A stretch of DNA of 64,000 nucleotides from Anthoceros angustus (GCA_010909165.1 MU008183.1:310001-374000), one strand, 5' to 3'; shown: positions 36,155-47,669, numbered from the stretch's first letter. A program made the numbers and translations. The notes: a model not told the origin generated them from the sequence alone.

Positions 36155-36178
36155 GCAACTGGTTTCGAAACCAGTTGC
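36155..36178. repeat. Perfect 24-bp palindrome just after NDUFA12
   Basis: The half-site GCAACTGGTTTC is followed directly by its reverse complement, 11 bp past the stop codon. In RNA it would fold on itself; as DNA it could be a dyad site. A second dyad (TGAGAACCG, 2-bp gap, CGGTTCTCA) lies at 36481-36500. Confidence 0.85.
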
Positions 36179-36497
36179 AGCCTTGCGTGCGCCTGTTGAG
36201 ATTGTTGTGTGCACTGATCTCCACTAAGCCACATTGCAGTGGAGCCTGCATGGTGTCCTTCTCCACCCATCGGTGGTTCTCCACAGACGGAACTCTCCCT
36301 CAAATTGTGTTAACCATAGTGACTCCCATACCAAGCAAAGAATCTAGGACTCACTTATGCACTGCGCCACCTGACGCAACAAGACTTCCCCCTTGTGTGT
36401 GCCGGGGTCCACGACTCTTCGGGCGTGTGCAAGCCGATTGCAGACTAAACGGCCTCCGCCTCCCGGGTAATGAACCCCAATGAGAACCGCACGGTTC

Positions 36498-37058
36498 TCA
36501 ATATGGCCGAATGGTTCCCGGGTTCCGCACCCTAACCAGAAGCCATCGCCATGCGGAGAGAAAGGAGGGGAAGATAAAAAAAACCTTGACCCGCACCTCA
36601 TCTGGGAACTGATCCTCCAGGAGAGCTCTCGAATTCGGTTTGGCAAGGAGGTCACAGCAGACATAAGCGCGGCGGAGATGCTTGGCTGCCTTTGCGGCCC
36701 GGGAGAAGAGCTCCCTGGTGCCATCCATGCTCCAATTCACGCGGTCCGAGAGCACGCGCACCCGCGCGGAACTGAGCCCCTTCTCCAACCCGGCCACCAG
36801 CTTCGCGTGCTGCAGGCACCAGCCCGGCCGACTCGGCACCCGGAAATGCGTTCGGCGAATGCGCTGCCTCAGGCTGTCGCTGGGCCAGGACCCCGCGTCC
36901 CGATCCGCGACCAGGATCGCTTCCCCCGGGAGCGCGCGCAAGGCCGGCAGCAGGAGGGCGATGCGCGGGAGCTGCCCGCCATCTGCTCCCCCGTCCATGC
37001 CATCCCTCCTCCAGCTCTTCGCAGCTGCGTCTAACGGACCCGGACAGTTTCTCCTCAA
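36498..37058 (-). CDS. Hypothetical open frame, possibly part of a gene
   Basis: A 186-codon GC-rich open frame, from the Met at 37058 or more plausibly the one at 37001 (MDGGADGGQLPRIALLLPAL). It contains GEAILVADRDAGSWPSDSLR, THFRVPSRPGWC and RVRVLSDRVNWSMDGTRELF, which look protein-like rather than random. A usable donor (GATGAG|GTGCGG) lies at about 36596, so it may be a first exon whose partner I cannot find. No family is recognised. It sits between NDUFA12 and NC2-beta. Confidence 0.3.
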   Translation of the reverse strand: MRRNCPGPLDAAAKSWRRDGMDGGADGGQLPRIALLLPALRALPGEAILVADRDAGSWPSDSLRQRIRRTHFRVPSRPGWCLQHAKLVAGLEKGLSSARVRVLSDRVNWSMDGTRELFSRAAKAAKHLRRAYVCCDLLAKPNSRALLEDQFPDEVRVKVFFIFPSFLSAWRWLLVRVRNPGTIRPY

Positions 37059-37289
37059 GACATCGGAGGACGACTCGAAACAAATTTTTCATGAAAGGTC
37101 TCCGTTAAGGAGCGACTTTGAAGCTCCTGGAAGGTTTGAAGTTTTGTTTTGGAGAAAGTTGATGAGGTTTTGATAGGTCACGGGCCACGGGGTTACGGTT
37201 ACGGCCAACAGGGTTACCCGCAAGAATGATGTTACACTAGCCTCCTATGTTCCTGCGATGTTACACTAACCTATATTCCTACGATGTAC

Positions 37290-37720
37290 CCTCCGGGTCG
37301 AGACCTCAACTGTTCCGTCACTTGTCACAGACCTAAATGTCTCCTTCACTCGTCCAAGCCCTCAGAGCTCCTCCCTTCACCCGTCAGAGACTTCAATACG
37401 TCCTTGACTCCTTCGGCCCCAGAATGCTTCTTTCGCTCGTGATAAGCCTGAACATTCTGTTCCTGTAGTCAGAACAGAACAGATAGATCAATTCCCTCAA
37501 TCGTACCCTGAGAGCACTTCAGACCACACAACACGTAGAACCACACCTTCACTCGTTCAGAGCATAGAAACCCCAAGAACCACTCCTCCACTCCTCCACT
37601 CCTCACACAGCCTGAACGCTTCCTTCACGCGTGATAGGCCTCAACATTTCCTTCACTTGTCAGATCAAACAGCGCTCGAAATTCTTCCTTCACTCGCCAG
37701 AGCCTTGAGCACTTCCGTCA
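37290..37720. repeat. Degenerate tandem repeat around the motif CCTTCACTCGTCAGAG
   Basis: About ten diverged units of roughly 36-45 bp, each with C(C)TTCACTCGT-CAGAGCCT and often AACATTCCTTC. It overlaps the 3' end of NC2-beta (stop at 37690) and otherwise is non-coding. Confidence 0.6.
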
Positions 37721-38585
37721 CTTTGTGGTTGTTGTGGAGCAACTCCTCTGCTATTCATGCGTGCCTTAGACTCTGCAAACATGCGCTGCTGTGTTGCCGA
37801 AGCTTCTTCTTCTGTCATCCCACTGACATCTCCACGCCTGGCCGCTTTTTTTGCCTTACCTTTTGCCTGAAAACAATTAGAGCAGACAACATTACAGAAT
37901 CCCGTTACATTTCCATCAACAGTATCCTCAAGCAACATCGCATAATGGGAAGAAACACAATGCTCACTACGCGTTGCGTCTCGTGCTCCTTGAAAGTCTT
38001 CTGAACCTTCTCTTTGTACTCCCCGAATTCTAGTTCCTTCACGCCCAAACAGTTGTCGTCAATTGAAATACGGAATTTAATCATAATCTGGCTGCAGGCA
38101 GCGCTGGCGATCCTACCTCGAGGGCTTTTATCACATGCTTCGGAAGTACGATCCGCGCATCTTCTCGGCCGCGTATCTCATTAGCCTGGGAAGTAATTAG
38201 GCGGATAAATTCTGGGAAGGAAACAGCAAAACCAGCGTGCGGCGTGACTTGGGGAACGTGAAACACAGGAGAGTCGACAGCACTCACCGACAGCAGCAAT
38301 GAAGCACTCGGAAGGATAATTTGGCAAGAAGCAGAAAAGGACTTTAACACAAACACCAAGGGAATGACGATCCTACCTGTGCTGCCCTCCATCAGTAGTT
38401 CTTGCGCATCCTCGTCAATCTTCATGTCCGTAGGCAACATCTCTCCTATAACTCTTGACATTGTTGCTGGTAGACCAGCATTAGATTAGTGTGTGAGAGA
38501 GATTGTAAATCCCCGACAGCGAATGCACACGTCGAACTGTACCTCTCGGAAGGGATACCTTCTCGTTCTCCCTCTCCTTCTCCAT
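37690..38585 (-). CDS. DR1: NC2-beta / DR1, TBP-binding repressor subunit
   Basis: Five exons from 38585 down: 38585-38543, 38466-38377, 38211-38117, 38036-37971, 37866-37690; 156 residues. The histone-fold is complete: VSLPRATMSRVIGEMLPTDM, DEDAQELLMEGSTEFIRLIT, SQANEIRGREDARIVLPKHV, IKALEELEFGEY. A Lys/Arg linker and MTEEEASATQQRMFAESKAR follow, as in plant DR1. It dimerises with NC2-alpha, binds TBP on promoters and blocks TFIIA/TFIIB. Exon 1 is only 14 codons; I chose it because VSLPR joins in phase to the histone-fold and matches the family's start. The tail is Gln/Ser-rich. Confidence 0.9.
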
Positions 38586-38959
38586 CTCCTTCTCTCCGCC
38601 GGCTGCTATTGTCGCGATGTCTACAAACAGTCGTCACCAGCTCGGGCCGCCGGCCACAGTACGAATCTCAATACGCAGCGGCTCCTGAATCCTGAAATTC
38701 GAAATATGTATTCGAAATATGTACGTGGACGACATATAGAAGAATGAAGGAGAAGTCTAATATAGTCCACTTGGACGGAACACTGATATACGTATAGTGC
38801 CGCACCCACGCATTTGTCATTCCCGCCATACGCCAAACGCTGCCCTTAAAAGAAAAAATAAACGCCTCTCCATCGTCGTCTTCATTGTCGGAAGTTCACG
38901 GCACGAACGTGGTGAAATTCATTGGCACAGCGCTGGGAATCGGAGCTCCGTCGACCGCC
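38586..38959. promoter_or_regulatory. Divergent promoter interval between NC2-beta and the SKP1-LRR gene
   Basis: The start codons lie 374 bp apart on opposite strands. The interval contains a short direct duplication (GAAATATGTA at about 38700-38720) and an ACGTATA stretch. Promoters for both genes must lie here or in their leaders. Confidence 0.4.
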
Positions 38960-41900
38960 ATGGCTGATTGCGCGAGCTCCAAGTCCGAGCGAAGCCTGAG
39001 AAATGCTGCTTCAGACAAGCCTTGGAAGCACAGGCAGAAGAAGGAAGCAACCAAGGATAGCCACCTCGATGGTGCAGTGAAGGACATTCAGATTTTTGAG
39101 GGCAAGCCCGCGGTTGTGCCTGCCGGAGTTTCCCCGACGCCTGCGGGGACTGGGTACCTTCGGATCGTCGCGGGAGATGATGCCGAGTATGTGGTTCCGT
39201 CTCAAGTGGTGCAGTCCTTCCAGTGTGTGGATGTGATTATCCATGGCGACAGTAAGTTCCGCTGGATGGCGTTGCAGTCTCGTGGGATACGGTGCTTTTG
39301 TTGCTCTGGGGCTGGAAGTTGGTGGATCGGAGCACCAGGATCGTGATGACTAAGTCACGGTGATGCCGTGTGTGGCGTTGGCAGCTGCTTTTCTGGAGAG
39401 AGTGGAGAATGTCATTCGGTTTCCAGATATAAGAGCGGAGGTGCGCTGGCTCATCTCATCTCTGCATTGTGAAAGAGGTGGGGTGTTGAACAAATTTTGC
39501 ACTTGTGCAGGTTATGGAGCTAGTTTTGCAGTTCGTCTTCTTGGAATATCTGAACCAAATGAAGGCGGAGAAGTATTGGGGAGGTGATAGTCCGCGTCTT
39601 GTGTTTCAGTTCGAGGTATGCTGTTTCTGTTTGCCAGCATTTCTGGTAGTAGTGGATTTCCACTTGTACGTGCTGTGTCATCTGATTACTCTGGCTTGGC
39701 TATAGGTAGACCCTGGTCTGGTAATGGAAGTAATCCATGCTGCACATTTTCTGGGGATCCAGGCTCTGTTGAAAGTCGCTGCAACAATGGTGGCTGACTG
39801 TTTCAAGGGTGGGTCTCCTTTGAATCGTGCTTTATGTTCCTATTCTTGCTATTAGATACGCTGGATTCCTAAGTGGATTCAAAATGTTTTGCCTTACCCT
39901 TCTCTGATTGCAGATGTGCCTGATGTCTCCTCCATGCCGACAGACCTTGCATGGTGTGTGGCGGAAGAGTTCTCAGCACTTGACCTTTTTGATGCTGAGG
40001 AGCGGCCTGACTTTTTGAGCTTGAATCTTGGTACACTTCTTCGTTTTGGGTACAAATCCAAGCAGCTAAAATGTAGCTATGGCTTCTTTGTTTGCGAGCT
40101 TACATCCTGCTGTTGCTTTCTCTACAGATACAGAAAACCTCTGGGAGAAGCATTGTCTGAGATACATTCTGGACAATTGCGTTCGACCTATCTCCTGCTG
40201 TGATGGCTATCCATCTCATAGAGAATGGGCTATGGTTGAAGGGCCTCCACCCACGTCATGGAAGAGTCTCTATGTTTCACATTTCCTTCAGCAGCTTGCT
40301 GACAAGCAGGACGGAGGTGAGTAGCTATAGATGTGTGCCTACCTTGGATGTTCAGTATGCACTAATTTTTGCCTGTGATGTGGTGGTTTTTGTCCTACAG
40401 ATGAAAATGATGCTTTCTTCAGGGAGGTTTCTTACAGAGGAAAATTTGCCCACAGGCACACGGTACCATATGTCAACGCTGGCCATCGCTGTTGTGGTCT
40501 GTCTGCACAGTTTGTTTCCAGGTCTTTCACTAAATCGGGAAAAGTGATTTTAGGTTGAACTGGCCATGTGTCTGATAGTGGCGTGGTCATTGGTGGCCCT
40601 TAGGTGCGGCCTATGTTCTGGGACTGGGTGATGAGTGCTCCAGGAGCTTGGCCATTATCATCATACATTGCCCAGTTTCCCCGTCTGAGATCATTGAGTA
40701 TGTCATTATCTTGTCGAATCTGATGCCTGAAAATTCCGAAAGGCCATATGGAGCAACTTGAGTATCTCTTCAGCGCTGGTTTCAAGTGTTCTTTGCTAAA
40801 AGGGTACCTGTTCATGGCTTAGGTCTTGCAAACATTCCTTTACACAAACCTTCAGTAGATGGGGTCGTGCCATGTTTAAGTGTCGAAGGCATTGTCCTGA
40901 ATCTCCCCCTACTTCAGCATCTTGACATCAGGTAACGAGTTGCTTTGTAGGACATCGTTCTCAATTAGCATTATGCTGGGGTGGCTTGTAGCTATATTAT
41001 GGATGTTTCGTTGTGCAGTGGGACTGGGTTCACAACTGAGGCAGCGATTGGTTTGAGCAGAAGTCTGTCTTCACATAAAAGGTACGCAATATTGAGTTTT
41101 AGGAGCATCTTTGAGTCTAGGTGTTTTTTGAGATCCCTATTTTGGGTTTTGAGCCCTCTGGGTTTCTATAGCCTTCAGGTGCTTCAGCTCGGTTACAATC
41201 ACATCAAGACAAAAGGGTTCTCAGCTATTGTGAGGACACTCCCGCTTGTGAGGTACTTCTCATTGTAGACCAGATGCCCTCAGACCATGTACCCTGTAGT
41301 TTCCATGTTCTGTTTGTTGTGATTGCCTTTTGTTGAACACTACGTAACACGTTTCAAACCACATCATGATACAGGACGTTGAAGTTGTTGGATGTTTGTG
41401 GAAATGGAATTTCAGCTGCTGTGGACCAGTCTGTGGTCTCAGCATTAAAGCAGAGTGCAATCGAAGAGTTTTTGTTTGCAGGTATTCTTACTTCATGTAA
41501 TGTCACACATGAACTATACACTTGCTTTGATGATATCGAGATCACAGGTCCAGCGTCTTTGGCATGTGGCTGATGAGAGCGGGAGCCGTTGTTAATTCTT
41601 GTCTGTCACAGAGAATTGCCGGGCAAATGAGGGAGGAAACCTTCAAACCATTCAGGGCTCCACGTCTGGCCGTAGACAGTCTGCAGGAAGTGGCCCTCTT
41701 GTTGGTGCTGATTCATGTTGTGCTTTAATGGTGTCCGTCTTTTCTGAGGTACCCAGTTCGTTACTGGATCTCCAGCTATCACAGTGCAGTTTGGTAGACA
41801 GTCAGGCTGCTGCGCTTGCACGAGCTCTCAGCGGGCATACTGTGATTCAGGTGCCATTCAAATACCGCCTCACCTTCTACGCTTAAGTAGGGATATATCC

Positions 41901-42654
41901 AGTGTGAGAAGGGCATATTCTGGGTGATGTTCATCGACACGTTGGTTGTTGGAGTGGTCTGTGGCGTCTGATGTTGTCGTGCTTCTGACTTAATGTGGGA
42001 TTGCAGAAACTGGACCTGGGTGACAACAATATTTCTTCACCTGGAGCTATTTCGATATTCTCTTGGCTGCAGGTTGGGTTCACTTAAGCTCCGGAAACAG
42101 ACTTTGTGCTCTCAGCTTCCTACCGGGAAACCGTGAGGGATGTGGCCAATATTGACCGCCAGTTTATCACTCCCTTCCAGACCAACAGGTCATTGAAGGA
42201 GCTGTCGCTCGCCAACAACGAAGTTTGTGATTCCTCAGCTTCTTCCCTGTCATCAATGTTGCATGAACACCCATGCATACAAAAGGTGTGGACCTTTCTG
42301 TGAGAGAAAGAAGCCTCGTTGGCGATCCTTGTCACAGCTGGCCCACTTGTTGCTTCTTGTTTTGCAGGTTAACTTGAATGGAAATCATAGCTTCAGCGAT
42401 GACGTGATTCAGGAGGTGCTCACTTTCCTCGTCTCTTTGGGGGATATGCTTGGCCTTTTTGCCGGACAGAAGTTCAGTGAATCTTGTTTTGTGTCTGTCT
42501 TCAGGTTATCGCTGCTGCAATTGCGCACACGAACAATCTGAACGGGCCCTTCCTGCTGGACATCAGGAATACGAGCATGAACTACGTCATTCGTGGAAGG
42601 GTTCAGCGTCAATTTCCTCCCCATCTGGGTTCCAACTTGCATGTCTTGATATGA
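38960..42654 (+). CDS. SKP1/elongin-C-like domain fused to DRC5/TCTE1-like leucine-rich repeats
   Basis: Sixteen exons: 38960-39251, 39385-39440, 39511-39615, 39706-39808, 39914-40030, 40128-40316, 40401-40553, 40823-40931, 41019-41081, 41172-41252, 41375-41481, 41612-41850, 42007-42072, 42181-42285, 42368-42415, 42505-42654; about 660 residues. Residues 65-200 read as a SKP1/elongin-C fold (YLRIVAGDDAEYVVPSQVVQ, VIRFPDIRAEVMELVLQFVF, EVIHAAHFLGIQALLKVAAT). The middle (DTENLWEKHCLRYILDNC, TSWKSLYVSHFLQQL) resembles the region before the LRRs of TCTE1/DRC5. Seven or so RI-type LRRs follow, roughly one per exon (LQVLQLGYNHIKTKGFSAIV, LKELSLANNEVCDSSASSLS). DRC5 belongs to the nexin-dynein regulatory complex of cilia. 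Exon 12 could start later, near 41690. Orthology is likely but unproven; an SCF-type role is the alternative. Confidence 0.7.
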
Positions 42655-42729
42655 CGAGCCGGCACATTTTAAGGGGTTTAAGCTAGTATCTAGCTGTTTG
42701 CCATTGTTTTGTTGGTTTTTACTATATAG

Positions 42730-43010
42730 TATTGAGAAATGTTGCCACAGAATTTTTCTGTTGTCAGCGCGCTCTGTATGTCCTGGTGGAATCGGAGGTC
42801 GGAGCCAAGAACACATCGAAATGGGATCGCTGAAAACGTGTGAAAACGACGTTATCCTAACGAGCGCACTGAAAAAACGGTCACTAAGTAAGTTGTTATC
42901 CGGATCCATCTTTACATCGTTGCACGCGATCTCCAGCAAATCAATGGCCACATCGTCTCAACATGGATGCTAGGCTTGATAGCTCGATACGTCAGACTTG
43001 ATACGTCGTA
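42730..43010 (+). pseudogene. Relic of the orphan gene, exon 1 and intron (module 1)
   Basis: Just after the LRR gene, this stretch aligns with exon 1 of the orphan genes at 45000 and 53179. Shared words include AGAATTTTTCTGTTGTCA, GCGCTCTG, GAAAACGACG and ATCCTAA, then the donor and intron start TAAGTTGTTATCCGGATCC. Frameshifts remove any coding capacity, and exon 2 is absent. Confidence 0.65.
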
Positions 43011-43189
43011 TTGGAGTTGAGAGAAGACTAAACCAAACAGAAAACAACCAACACCACAAAACAAAGATAGGTACCGGATTTTGACCGCAGCGTCTTCACA
43101 TACGAGCAAACGACATTGTCTTGCTCCACTAATGCAAGAACCGATCAAATGCAATCACTTAGACTATGTCATTAACATCTTGTCTTGTG

Positions 43190-44580
43190 CAATGTGATCC
43201 CTGAGAATTCCGTGAGGATGGAGCAAGTTACTACTCTTTCAGTTCTGGTTCAAAGTGTGCTTCGCTGAAATGGTTAAAGTTCATGGCGTAGCTCTTGCAT
43301 TCATTCCTTTCGACAAATCATCAGTAGACGGGGTTGTGCCATGTTTAAGTGTCGAAGGCATTGTCCTGAATCTTCCCCTTGTTCAGCATCTTGATATCAG
43401 GTAACGAATTGCTTTGCAGGACATCGTTCTCAATTAGCATTGTGCTGGGGGTGGCTTGTACTCAAATTATGGATATTTCGTTGTGCGGGACTAGGGGTTT
43501 CACGACTGAGGCAGCCATTGGTTTGAGCAGAAGTCTGTCTTCACATAAGAGGTAGGCAAGTTTGAGTTTTCGGAGCATCTTTGAGTCTAGGTGTTTTCTG
43601 AGATCCCTATTTTGGGGTTTGAGCCTTCTGGGTTTCTATAGCCTTCAGGTGCTTCAGCTCGGTTCCAAAGACACTAAGACAAAAAGAGTCCTCAGGTATT
43701 GTGAGGGCACACCCACTTGTTCCATAATGATACATGTGGACGTTGTTTGTAAGAATGGATTTCAAATGTTGTGGATCAGTCTGCGGTCTCCGCATTAAAA
43801 CAGAGTGCAAACGAAGATTGCATGGGGCTGGTGAGGACGGGAGCCGTTGTTGATTCTCTTGTGTCACAGGGAATTGCTGGGGAAATAAAGGAAGAAACCT
43901 GAAAACCATTCAGGGCTCCATGTCTGGCCATACGCAGTCTGCAGGCAGCGGCCCTGTTGTTGGTGCTGTTCCATGTTGTGCCTTGAAGCAGTGCCCAGGA
44001 AAGAGCTTCATGGGTACATATCTGTGACCGTGGAGGTGTTCTTCGGCGTCTGATGTTGTCGTGGTGCTGACTTAATGTGGCATTGCAGAAACTGGACCTG
44101 GATGACGACAATATTTCTCCAGCTGGAGCTATTTCGATTTTCTCTTGGCTGCTGCAGGTTGCGTTATCTCTGCTGCAGTTACCCACACCAACAATATGAA
44201 CGGGCCATTGTATTCGTGCTGGACATCCGGAAGACGAACATCTCCAGCGTCATTTGTGACAAGCTTCTGAGCCAATTCCGTCCTCAGCTGGTTTTTACCT
44301 GGCAACTCTTGCAGGACGTAAGAAAAGAGAGAAATTCTGAGACTGGGCTGGCACATTTGGAGGGATTTAAGCAGCTAGCAAGTGAGAAGTTCACCAATGT
44401 TTACTGTATCTTGGTGTCCGTAAACTCTCGAACGTTCCGTATTCCACATTTGAGCAATCGAACCGTTGGCACAGGAACCTGGTGTTTGACTGTCCAGCCT
44501 CCGGCACAATCGTTCTTACGGGATGTGGTATCTTATACGTGCTGGCACAGCTCTGTGAGCTTGCAATGTGTATACTAGGA
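43190..44580 (+). pseudogene. Relic of the LRR gene (module 2)
   Basis: The sequence is collinear with 40690-42600 of the intact LRR gene. It keeps the exon SVDGVVPCLSVEGIVLNLPL (about 43330-43398), EAAIGLSRSLSSHKR, VLQLG and KLDLDDDNISPAGAISIFSW (44090-44155). The acceptor AG before the second of these exons is lost (GTGCAG has become GTGCGG), the exon around 43690 is frameshifted, and the SKP1 part is missing. 44580-44999 has short open frames (GHHKDVAEACRVQRIQKHLQ) that I cannot place. Confidence 0.75.
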
Positions 44581-44999
44581 TAGTGTCTAAGGTTACATCT
44601 ATGATCCTCGGGGCACAACTCCGTTTCTGGCAGCGGCCATCACAAGGATGTTGCAGAGGCTTGTCGTGTGCAACGCATACAAAAGCATTTGCAGGAATAT
44701 GCTCGAGTGATGCAGAGTGTGCTGGGAGATTGATCGGTCCGAGCGCCTTCAAGAGGATGAAATTGCTCCCGCAACCAGAATCGGTGAATGAGATTCTCGT
44801 CCGGATGTGTCTGCTACCCTGAATCTCACTTGAGACGAGTTCATGCGGATTCGACGGAACAGCTAGGGATGATCGAAGCAGACTGTGTGTGCTCTCGTGC
44901 TCACATGCTCTCTGTGATTTGAGTGTTCCTTAATCGGCCAGACTCTGTGCTAAATCTGCTGAGCATCCAACTGGGACTGAAAGCAGGCTGCGGAGCGAG

Positions 45000-46272
45000 A
45001 TGTCTGAAATCGAGGGAGTGAGGAACCCTGCTGAATGCTCTCTGGCTGAAATCAGGAGAAGTGAGCCAACAAAAAATGCGTCAGGATTGGAGAATTTTGC
45101 CATAGAATATTTCTGTTGTATGGAGGCTCTCCAGCGCATGGAGAAAATGGAGATCCTGGCCAGACAGCCATCGGAATTGGAGCTATTTAATATGATCGCT
45201 GAAGCCATGGAGAGACTGCGAGGTGATGTTTATGCGCGCATCCTTACGGGGGCTGAGTAAGTTGCTATCCAGATCCATGCTTCTAATTGCTGCATGCTGT
45301 GCACACATGAATGTGCTCCTCCGCAAATCAATGGCCAGATGGCTAGGATGGTAGGCTGCGCAGACTTGACCCGTCGTACTAGGCTTGAGTGAAGAGTTCC
45401 ATGTCTGCAGGTGGATGGATATCTACAAAACAATGACGAACGAGGATTACGCGATATTTCACTCCATAGTATCCGACATGGAAAAGGAGCGAAGAAATTG
45501 GAAGGAGGTCACAGAATCAAGTGGGAGGGAAGCTGGGAAGGAGAATGCGGGTGCTGCTCTGGGTGCTAGTATAATCGATCATATAGCTGATTTGGTTCGA
45601 GAATGGGTCGAGCGTAGATTTGATGGGCTGAAAGGGACTGGCAAAATTGTGGAGGAGCCGGATGTGGCAAGGGAAAGACAGCTGGTGGAGCACGCACCTG
45701 GGCCTGGCCTCGACCGTGGAAAACGAGTTCTCGAGGTCCCGAGGTTTGAGCAGTCCGAAATCGAGGTGGTGGAGCACGCACCAGGGCCTCGCCTCATCCG
45801 TGGAAGACGAGCTTTCGAGATCCCGAGGTTTGCGCAGTCCGGAATTAATGTGGTGGAGGATGATCCTGTACCCCAACCTGCCATGCATGTGGGTAGATTT
45901 GGCCGCCAGTTCCCGAGGTTTGGGAAGTCCGGATCCGGAATTGAGGATGGGGAGGATGATCCTATCAGGAATGTCGAGACGCAGAGGCTTATCCTGCCTT
46001 TTGAAGATGGAGGACGCATGAGTATGAGCCGCCCCGAGAGTTCATTTGACTACTCTGATGGTTCTGGTTGTGGTTCTGCTAGTTGGTATGAGATGTATCA
46101 GCGGACGGCAGGCCGGGTCTCACCAACCTGGAGGCCGGCCGTTGGGTGGCTACTCGGCGTCTTGCTCTTCATACCTGACATACCCATGATCGTGCTAAGG
46201 AAGGTGGGAAATTGCTGCCAAGCTATGGCCAGAGAGATGGAAGATAGGTTTGATCGATGTTCACGGGAGTGA
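45000..46272 (+). CDS. Orphan two-exon gene, copy 2 (unknown function)
   Basis: Exons 45000-45256 and 45411-46272; 372 residues. The N-terminal 85 residues are conserved with the copy at 53179: CSLAEIRRSEP, FAIEYFCCMEALQRMEKM, PSELELFNMIAEAMERLR, then across the splice WMDIYKTMTNEDYAIF. The middle holds about three diverged units of 25-30 residues (VEHAPGPGLDRGKRVLEVPR, FEQSEIEV). The C-terminus has a conserved hydrophobic or amphipathic helix (GWLLGVLLFIPDIPMIVLRK) followed by a short charged tail. No signal peptide is seen. I know no family with this layout. It lies directly downstream of an LRR-gene relic, and the pair recurs at 51.4-54.8 kb. Confidence 0.7.
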
Positions 46273-46279
46273 CTACACA

Positions 46280-46815
46280 CGAGACTTACAGGGACCGACT
46301 AGCAGCAAGTACATACATATGAAGTGACAGGCCCGCGGCCGACGTACCAGTCGGGTTGAACTGGCATGTGCCCATGGAAGAAGAAATTGCAGCCATACTT
46401 CAACATCGGGATCCATCTGAAAACTAGACAATCCTAAACCCCTACGCCATTGAGGGCTCCATTTCCGGCCATTCTGAGGCTGCAGGCAGCGGTCCTCTTG
46501 TCGGTGCTCTATCTTTGTTATCGGGCATACGTAAAGCAGAGGATATGGTTTGTGGAATATTTACTGTATATTTATAGGTATATCGTAAAAGTAACCTTAA
46601 TTTTAATGGATTTCAATGTGCAAAGGATTTAAACCTTGAGGTTAGGGTACGCATGACCAACATTAAGGTTATAATCTTCTAACTAGGTTCATAAACATTG
46701 AGAATTTGTCAAGTATGATGGTTTCACTCACTTTCACACAACAAAAACTATAACCTCTAGCTTTCTTAAGGGTTCCACACACTTTCACACAACATCCACT
46801 ATAAACTTTCATCCA
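46280..46815. other. Intergenic stretch before the GC-rich repeat
   Basis: No gene recognised. A short piece at 46450-46510 (CTCCATTTCCGGCCATTCTGAGGCTGCAGGCAGCGG begins it) resembles 41660-41700 and 43920-43950 inside the LRR copies. AT-rich DNA with the word TTTCACACAACA twice follows. Confidence 0.4.
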
Positions 46816-47310
46816 CTATGAGCAGCGAGCGGGGGAGGGAGGGAGCGAGCGGTGAGGGAGGGAGCGAGCGGGCGGTGAGGGAGGGAGCGAGCGGGCGGTG
46901 AGGAGGCGGGCGGGCGGCGGCGGTGAGGAGGGAGGCGGCGGTGAGGAGGCGGGCGGCGGCGCGGCGGCGGGCGGCGGCGGCGGCGGCGCGGCGGCGGCGG
47001 TGAGGAGGCGGGCGGCGCGCGGCGGCGGGCGGCGGCGCGGCGGCGGGCGGCGGCGCGGCGGCGGGCGGCGGCGGCGGCGGCGCGCGGGCGGCGGCGGCGG
47101 CGGCGGCGGGCGGCGGGCGGCGGCGGCGGCGGGCGGCGGCGGTGAGGAGGCGGCGGCGGCGGTGAGGAGGGAGGCGGCGGTGAGGAGGGAGGCGGCGGTG
47201 AGGAGGCGGCGGTGAGGAGGCGGCGGTGAGGAGGCGGCGGTGAGGAGGCGGCGGTGAGGAGGCGGGCGGGCGGCGGCGGTGAGGAGGCGGGCGGCGGCGG
47301 CGGCGCGCGG
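46816..47310. repeat. GC-rich (GGC)n / GGCGGTGAGGA minisatellite
   Basis: Almost pure purine-rich and GGC arrays: GAGGGAGCGAGCGG units at 46830-46905, (GGC)n with single-base breaks at 46910-47140, then GGCGGTGAGGA units to 47285. Long open frames of Gly/Arg or Pro/Ala on either strand are by-products. The array directly abuts the 5' end of retrotransposon copy C. Confidence 0.85.
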
Positions 47311-47669
47311 GCAGGCCAGGGCTGTCCGGGGCAAGAGCCAGCCTGCGGTGGTAGGTGTGCCTCCGGAGGTAGGGTGGGCGGTTGGCGGTGTCAGTGCAGT
47401 GCGGTAGCCACAGTTGCCTCGGCTCCAGTGGGGCTGGGGGTTCACGCCGCTAGTGTGCCCGGAGTTGCGGCGATCGTGTGTTCTTGCGGTGGCGGTGGGA
47501 ATTTATTTTTCCAATTTTGTTCGGTTCCTTTTCGGTGGTGGTGGATTTCCTACCCCGCCTTTTGGGGTTGCGAGTTGCGGTCACGGGCGCTAGTTTGGTG
47601 GGTCGGCAGTGGTTCTGTGGGTTGCAGTCCCTCTAGGCAGAGCTCTTTGGCCGGCCTTTTGGGGTTCGC

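Noticed and set aside
36155-36390. tRNA gene or SINE suggested by GGTTTCGAAACC and, on the minus strand, GGTGGCGCAGTG
   Set aside because: The two words are about 200 bp apart and no cloverleaf forms; the first is simply the centre of the palindrome.
37290-37720. CRISPR-like array
   Set aside because: Units are degenerate, there are no regular spacers and the genome is a plant nucleus.
40981-41268. Separate small gene in the LRR region
   Set aside because: It is an LRR exon read through its introns; phases join it to neighbouring LRR exons.
46816-47445. A 209-codon Pro/Ala/Arg frame and a Gly/Arg frame on the other strand
   Set aside because: Pure products of the (GGC)n array, with no domain or biased flanks.
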